From Firmicutes bacterium UBA5559 (GTDB taxonomy: Bacteria; Bacillota; Clostridia; Peptostreptococcales; Anaerovoracaceae): a stretch of DNA of 8,514 nt. A model generated the notes under the pieces. It did no database searches. It had not been told where the DNA came from and saw only the letters and a list, made by a program, of their open reading frames with translations. The position numbers were made by a program, and so were the translations under genes. Below are positions 6,154 to 8,514 of this stretch, piece by piece; the first letter of the stretch is position 1, and each line of letters opens with the position of its first letter. The stretch is from assembly GCA_002425705.1 (NCBI GenBank), contig DIMT01000010.1, forward strand, positions 3,170 to 11,683, given 5' to 3'.

Positions 6154-6822
6154 ATGAAGATCAAGATCGTGAAGGACGGCCCCTATCTGGTAACCGGCGG
6201 AGTGCCCCTTACAGAAAAAATCATCGTTCCCGACGGGAATGCCTATAAATATGAAGAGGGAAGAGAATTGCCCCAGGCGGAGGAATACGCCCTGTGCCGA
6301 TGCGGAAAATCCAAGAATCCTCCCTTCTGCGACGGTGCTCATCTGGAGGAGCATTTCGATGGTACGGAAACCGCTTCCCGTGACAAGTACGAGGACCGGG
6401 CAGAAATCTATAAAGGCCCGACCATTGACATGATGGATGACCGACGGTGTGCTCTGGCCCGTTTCTGCCATCAGCGAGACGGAGATGCCTGGCAGCTGGT
6501 CCACTATTCCTCCAGCGGCAAACATCGGGATCAGGCCATTCAGGCCGCCAGCGAGTGCCCCTCCGGGAGGCTTACCGTGAGGGACAAGTTCGGAAACCTT
6601 ATGGAACCGGAACTTTCCCCGGCCATCATCGTTTCTCAGGACCCGGAGCGACGGGCCAGCGGAGGCCTGTTTATCCAGGGAGGGATTCCCCTGGAAGCAG
6701 CTGACGGAGAGCTCTATGAGGTTCAGAACCGGATGGCCCTGTGCCGCTGCGGCACCTCAAAGAACAGACCCTTCTGCGATGCCTGCCACATCCGGACCGG
6801 ATTCGACGACGGCCACCTATAA
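6154..6822 (+). CDS. CDGSH-Fer4_19-CDGSH iron-sulfur protein
   Basis: The 222 residues contain three predicted cluster sites. The first CDGSH domain has Cys 48, Cys 50, Cys 59 and His 63 (CRCGKSKNPPFCDGAH), the 3Cys-1His pattern for a [2Fe-2S] cluster as in mitoNEET. A middle divergent 4Fe-4S segment (Fer4_19, about 93-142) has Cys 99, Cys 105 and Cys 135 (ECPSGRL). The second CDGSH site has Cys 197, Cys 199, Cys 208 and His 212, but reads CDACH, so the Gly is replaced by Ala and a further Cys 211 appears next to the ligand His. The region before each CDGSH also repeats (GGVPL at 15-19, GGIPL at 176-180), pointing to an internal duplication. The start at 6154 has AAAGGAG just after the previous stop, and the spacing of 14 bp indicates cotranscription with the LOR/SDH gene. 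It is likely a cytoplasmic electron-transfer or cluster-sensing protein; the partner is not known. Confidence 0.9.
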   Translation: MKIKIVKDGPYLVTGGVPLTEKIIVPDGNAYKYEEGRELPQAEEYALCRCGKSKNPPFCDGAHLEEHFDGTETASRDKYEDRAEIYKGPTIDMMDDRRCALARFCHQRDGDAWQLVHYSSSGKHRDQAIQAASECPSGRLTVRDKFGNLMEPELSPAIIVSQDPERRASGGLFIQGGIPLEAADGELYEVQNRMALCRCGTSKNRPFCDACHIRTGFDDGHL

Positions 6823-6826
6823 GCGT

Positions 6827-6939
6827 TTCTACAAATTGATGCGCATCGACAAAAAAGGACAAGCAATCAACTCCGAAAGGCGTTGCAATTGCTTGTTTTT
6901 TTGAGTTCGTCAAAAAAAGACACGCGACAATTTGTAGAA
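6827..6939. repeat. Perfect 12-bp inverted repeat enclosing a terminator
   Basis: TTCTACAAATTG (6827-6838) and CAATTTGTAGAA (6928-6939) are exact reverse complements, about 89 bp apart, with the intrinsic terminator nested between them. The 5' arm begins 5 bases after the stop of the iron-sulfur gene. The inner flanks also share T/A-rich runs (6851-6856 and 6911-6918) preceded by TCGAC or TCGTC. The whole could fold as a long hairpin in RNA or a cruciform, or be a small palindromic repeat of the miniature-element kind. No target-site duplication or mobile-element ends were identified. Confidence 0.75.
6851..6902 (+). terminator. Intrinsic terminator after the iron-sulfur gene
   Basis: ACAAGCAAT (6859-6867) pairs with ATTGCTTGT (6888-6896), 9 bp. 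Inside it, CAAC/GTTG pairs past a 2-nt bulge, and the tip is CC-GAAA-GG, a GNRA tetraloop. A T7 tract (6896-6902) follows, and an A6 run (6851-6856) precedes the stem. It ends the LOR/SDH-CDGSH operon. On the minus strand the A6 run would give a T6 tail, so it could work in both directions, although no minus-strand gene lies nearby. Confidence 0.88.
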
Positions 6940-6979
6940 CTGTTCTGAAAGTTGGTTTGGATTTCGACAAACTCTCCTC

Positions 6980-7008
6980 TTGAAAAAGAACATATGTTCT
7001 GTTATAGT
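6980..7008 (+). promoter_or_regulatory. SOS promoter of the Y-family polymerase
   Basis: TTGAAA (6980-6985) and TATAGT (7003-7008) are spaced exactly 17 bp. The LexA palindrome fills the spacer, so a bound repressor would exclude RNA polymerase. The transcript would begin near 7015, about 43 nt before the ATG at 7058. Confidence 0.85.
6987..7000. promoter_or_regulatory. LexA operator (SOS box)
   Basis: AGAACATATGTTCT is a perfect 14-bp palindrome containing GAAC-N4-GTTC, the core of the Bacillus/Clostridium LexA consensus CGAACATATGTTCG; only the outermost C and G differ. It sits between the -35 and -10 of the polymerase promoter, the expected position for repression. The LexA gene itself is not in the window. 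Confidence 0.92.
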
Positions 7009-7057
7009 TTATCTACGGCAACCAAAAACATAAAAAAGAAAGGAAGGTGGGAGAAGG

Positions 7058-8308
7058 ATGGGGGTGGTTTTCCATATCGACGCCAACAGCGCCTATTTAA
7101 GCTGGACAGCAGCCAGCCTTTTGGAAAAAGGGTATCCGGTGGACATCCGGGAAATACCGTCGGTAGTTTCCGGGAATCCGCTGGACCGCCACGGAATCAT
7201 CCTGGCCAAGTCCATTCCTGCCAAGGCCTACGGCATCGGCACAGGTCAGAGCCTCTTCGAAGCCCGGCAGCGGTGCCCGAATCTGGCCGTCTTTCCTCCC
7301 GAGTATGACCTGTATATGGGTTGCAGCGACGCCATGTACCGGATTTTGCTGGAATATTCCCCTTTGGTGGAACGGTACAGCATCGACGAATGCTTTTTAG
7401 ACTACTCAGCTTCCCGGAGCCGGTTTGGAGATCCGGTAGAGGCGGCTTACCAAATCGGTCGAAGGATCAGGGAGGAGCTGGGTTTTACAGTTAATTTAGG
7501 GGTTTCCTGCAACAAGATATTGGCTAAGATGGGGAGCGAACTGAAAAAGCCGGATCGTGTCCACACTTTGTGGCCCTCTGAGATGGAAGAAAAGATGTGG
7601 CCCCTTCCGGTGGGCGAGCTGTTCATGGTGGGAAGGGCCACCGCTGCCAAGCTTCAGCGGATCAACATCAACACCATAGGGGATTTGGCCCGGTCGGACC
7701 CCAATCATATGAAAGCCCTCCTCAAGTCCCAGGGGATTCTGGTTTGGCAGCTGGCCAACGGTCTGGATGATTCCCCCGTGACCTTGAACAGGGACATCGT
7801 GCAGAAGGGGGTGGGCAACAGCACCACCATCCGGTACGATGTGACCAGCCGGGAAGAAGCCCGGATGATCCTGCTGGCCTTGACGGAGCGGGTGGGTATG
7901 AGGCTGAGGCGCCTTGGGCGGCTGGCTTCCCTGGTGTCGGTTTCCGTCAAGACCGATGGATTCCTCCGGTATAGCCATCAGCTGAAGCTGCCCCAGGCCA
8001 TTGATACCACCACGGAAATTTACGAATACGTCTGCCTGCTCTTTGATGAGTGCTGGAAGGGGGAGCCCATCCGCCATCTGGGAGTCCATGTTTCCGAATT
8101 TCAGCAGGATGCAGTCCGGCAGGCTTCCTTTTTCGATAAAAAAGACCCGGAGAAACTCCGGGCGCTGGACAAGGCTGTGGACCGGATCCGGGAACGGTAC
8201 GGAACCCGGGCCATCATCCGGGGAGCCTTTGCCAACGGGATAGTGGACGGGGTTCAGGGGGGAACCAACGATAGCGACTTTATCATGATGGGAGGGTATA
8301 AGCAATGA
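7058..8308 (+). CDS. dinB: Y-family translesion DNA polymerase, Pol IV-like
   Basis: The 416 residues fit an error-prone Y-family polymerase, full length. The N-terminal palm start HIDANSAYLSW places metal ligand Asp 8 and, by alignment with E. coli DinB Phe 13, Tyr 13 as the steric gate. Catalytic Asp 110-Glu 111 lie in YSIDECFLD. A conserved GVSCNKILAKMGSELKKPD follows (about 148-166), then a thumb with a helix-hairpin-helix region (about 187-212) and the little-finger domain (from about 240). QASFFD (355-360) is a good candidate for the beta-clamp binding QxxLF motif. The HID.NSA.LSW beginning and RHGIILAKS at about 44-52 resemble the Clostridia-specific subtype rather than E. coli DinB. 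The ATG at 7058 is preceded by GGAGAAGG and an AAGGAAGG. The gene is under a LexA-box promoter and overlaps the next gene by 4 bp (ATGA). The symbol dinB is used for the family; UmuC-like is the alternative. Confidence 0.93.
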   Translation: MGVVFHIDANSAYLSWTAASLLEKGYPVDIREIPSVVSGNPLDRHGIILAKSIPAKAYGIGTGQSLFEARQRCPNLAVFPPEYDLYMGCSDAMYRILLEYSPLVERYSIDECFLDYSASRSRFGDPVEAAYQIGRRIREELGFTVNLGVSCNKILAKMGSELKKPDRVHTLWPSEMEEKMWPLPVGELFMVGRATAAKLQRININTIGDLARSDPNHMKALLKSQGILVWQLANGLDDSPVTLNRDIVQKGVGNSTTIRYDVTSREEARMILLALTERVGMRLRRLGRLASLVSVSVKTDGFLRYSHQLKLPQAIDTTTEIYEYVCLLFDECWKGEPIRHLGVHVSEFQQDAVRQASFFDKKDPEKLRALDKAVDRIRERYGTRAIIRGAFANGIVDGVQGGTNDSDFIMMGGYKQ

Positions 8309-8514
8309 AGATTTTGGCAGAGCCCATTGAGGCGGCTGTCTGGTTCCGGTCCAGGGAAAAGCCCCATCCGGTCAAGTTCCGATACAGCGACCGGGATGGC
8401 CGGATCCAGCGGATCAATGTGGATAAAGTGGTCAGCGTGGAGGAAATCAAGACGGCGGGAATCCGGGCCTTCGTCTACCGCTGCCAGAGTGAGATCGACG
8501 GCATCGAAAAGATC
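8305..8514 (+). CDS. Small conserved polymerase-linked protein, 3' partial
   Basis: The ATG at 8305 overlaps the polymerase stop (ATGA, 8305-8308), so translation is probably coupled. The frame stays open for 70 codons to the window end, with no stop. The start MKILAEPIEAAVWF, then HPVKFRYSD, INVDKVVSVEE, and FVYRCQSEIDGIEKI look like a compact soluble beta-rich protein. I recall similar proteins of about 80-90 residues encoded directly after Y-family polymerases in Clostridia, usually left as hypothetical; that is recollection and not a search. By position it belongs to the SOS unit and could assist or modulate the polymerase (inference). No catalytic motif or signal peptide is visible. Confidence 0.8.
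   Translation, partial: MKILAEPIEAAVWFRSREKPHPVKFRYSDRDGRIQRINVDKVVSVEEIKTAGIRAFVYRCQSEIDGIEKI

Noticed and set aside
6936..6946. Second LexA-like palindrome AGAAC-T-GTTCT
   Set aside because: The half-sites GAAC and GTTC are separated by 1 base instead of 4, so it does not fit the Gram-positive LexA box, and it lies upstream of the promoter.
7058..7100. Asn 10 where E. coli DinB has Asp, suggesting a defective polymerase
   Set aside because: UmuC and Clostridia-type Y-family polymerases also have Asn there; the metal ligands Asp 8, Asp 110 and Glu 111 are all present.
7496..8305. Minus-strand ORF of 269 codons inside the polymerase gene
   Set aside because: It is fully antisense to conserved polymerase coding sequence, is rich in Pro, Gly and His, and has no credible start signals.
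1..8514. CRISPR arrays, tRNA or rRNA genes, transposase genes
   Set aside because: No regularly spaced repeats, cloverleaf, rRNA sequence or transposase motifs were seen on either strand.

Overview
The window most resembles a chromosomal segment from an anaerobic, spore-former-type Firmicute (Bacillota, class Clostridia) of middling GC content. The reasons are strong AGGAG-type ribosome binding sites, sigma-A-like promoters, short intrinsic terminators, a Bacillus/Clostridium-type LexA operator, a Clostridia-type Y-family polymerase (the N-terminal HIDxNSA..SW form) followed by a small conserved partner, and a zf-type small zinc-ribbon protein. The family assignments are from reading motifs; no database search was possible.

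Layout. (1) 1-1191, plus strand: the 3' part of a c-di-GMP signalling protein with a degenerate GGDEF domain (SIDRF in place of GGDEF) joined to an apparently intact EAL phosphodiesterase domain. It ends in a terminator shared with the convergent gene. (2) 1212-3542, minus strand: a two-gene operon, a ureohydrolase of the agmatinase type followed by a divergent NhaC/YuiF-family membrane transporter. (3) 3702-4547, plus strand and divergent from that operon: a LuxR-type regulator with an unassigned N-terminal sensor region. (4) 4719-4886, plus: a 55-residue zinc-ribbon protein behind a leader of about 110 nt and a 16-bp dyad, ended by a strong GC-rich terminator. (5) 5048-6822, plus: a two-gene operon coding a LOR/SDH (archaeal-type ornithine cyclodeaminase, AgrE C-terminal) family protein and a three-cluster iron-sulfur protein with the order CDGSH, Fer4_19, CDGSH. 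A terminator nested inside a perfect 12-bp inverted repeat follows. (6) 6980 to the end, plus: a LexA-box-controlled SOS unit coding a Y-family (Pol IV-like) translesion polymerase and, overlapping it by 4 bp, a small conserved protein cut by the window end.

How the genes may work together. Two of the units touch arginine-derived amines: agmatinase releases putrescine and urea from agmatine, and the LOR/SDH family acts on ornithine. This hints at a local amine or arginine-catabolism theme, but the two units have separate promoters and the link is inference. The transporter next to the agmatinase is a candidate for moving the substrate or product rather than simply Na+/H+. The most secure regulatory reading is the SOS promoter, where a perfect 14-bp LexA palindrome fills the spacer between a -35 and a -10 spaced exactly 17 bp apart. 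The least understood items are the LOR/SDH plus CDGSH pairing, the transporter that lacks several family-signature residues, and the leader of the zinc-ribbon gene. No stretch longer than 300 bases lacks a gene; the longest is 6823-7057, which holds the nested hairpins and the SOS promoter.
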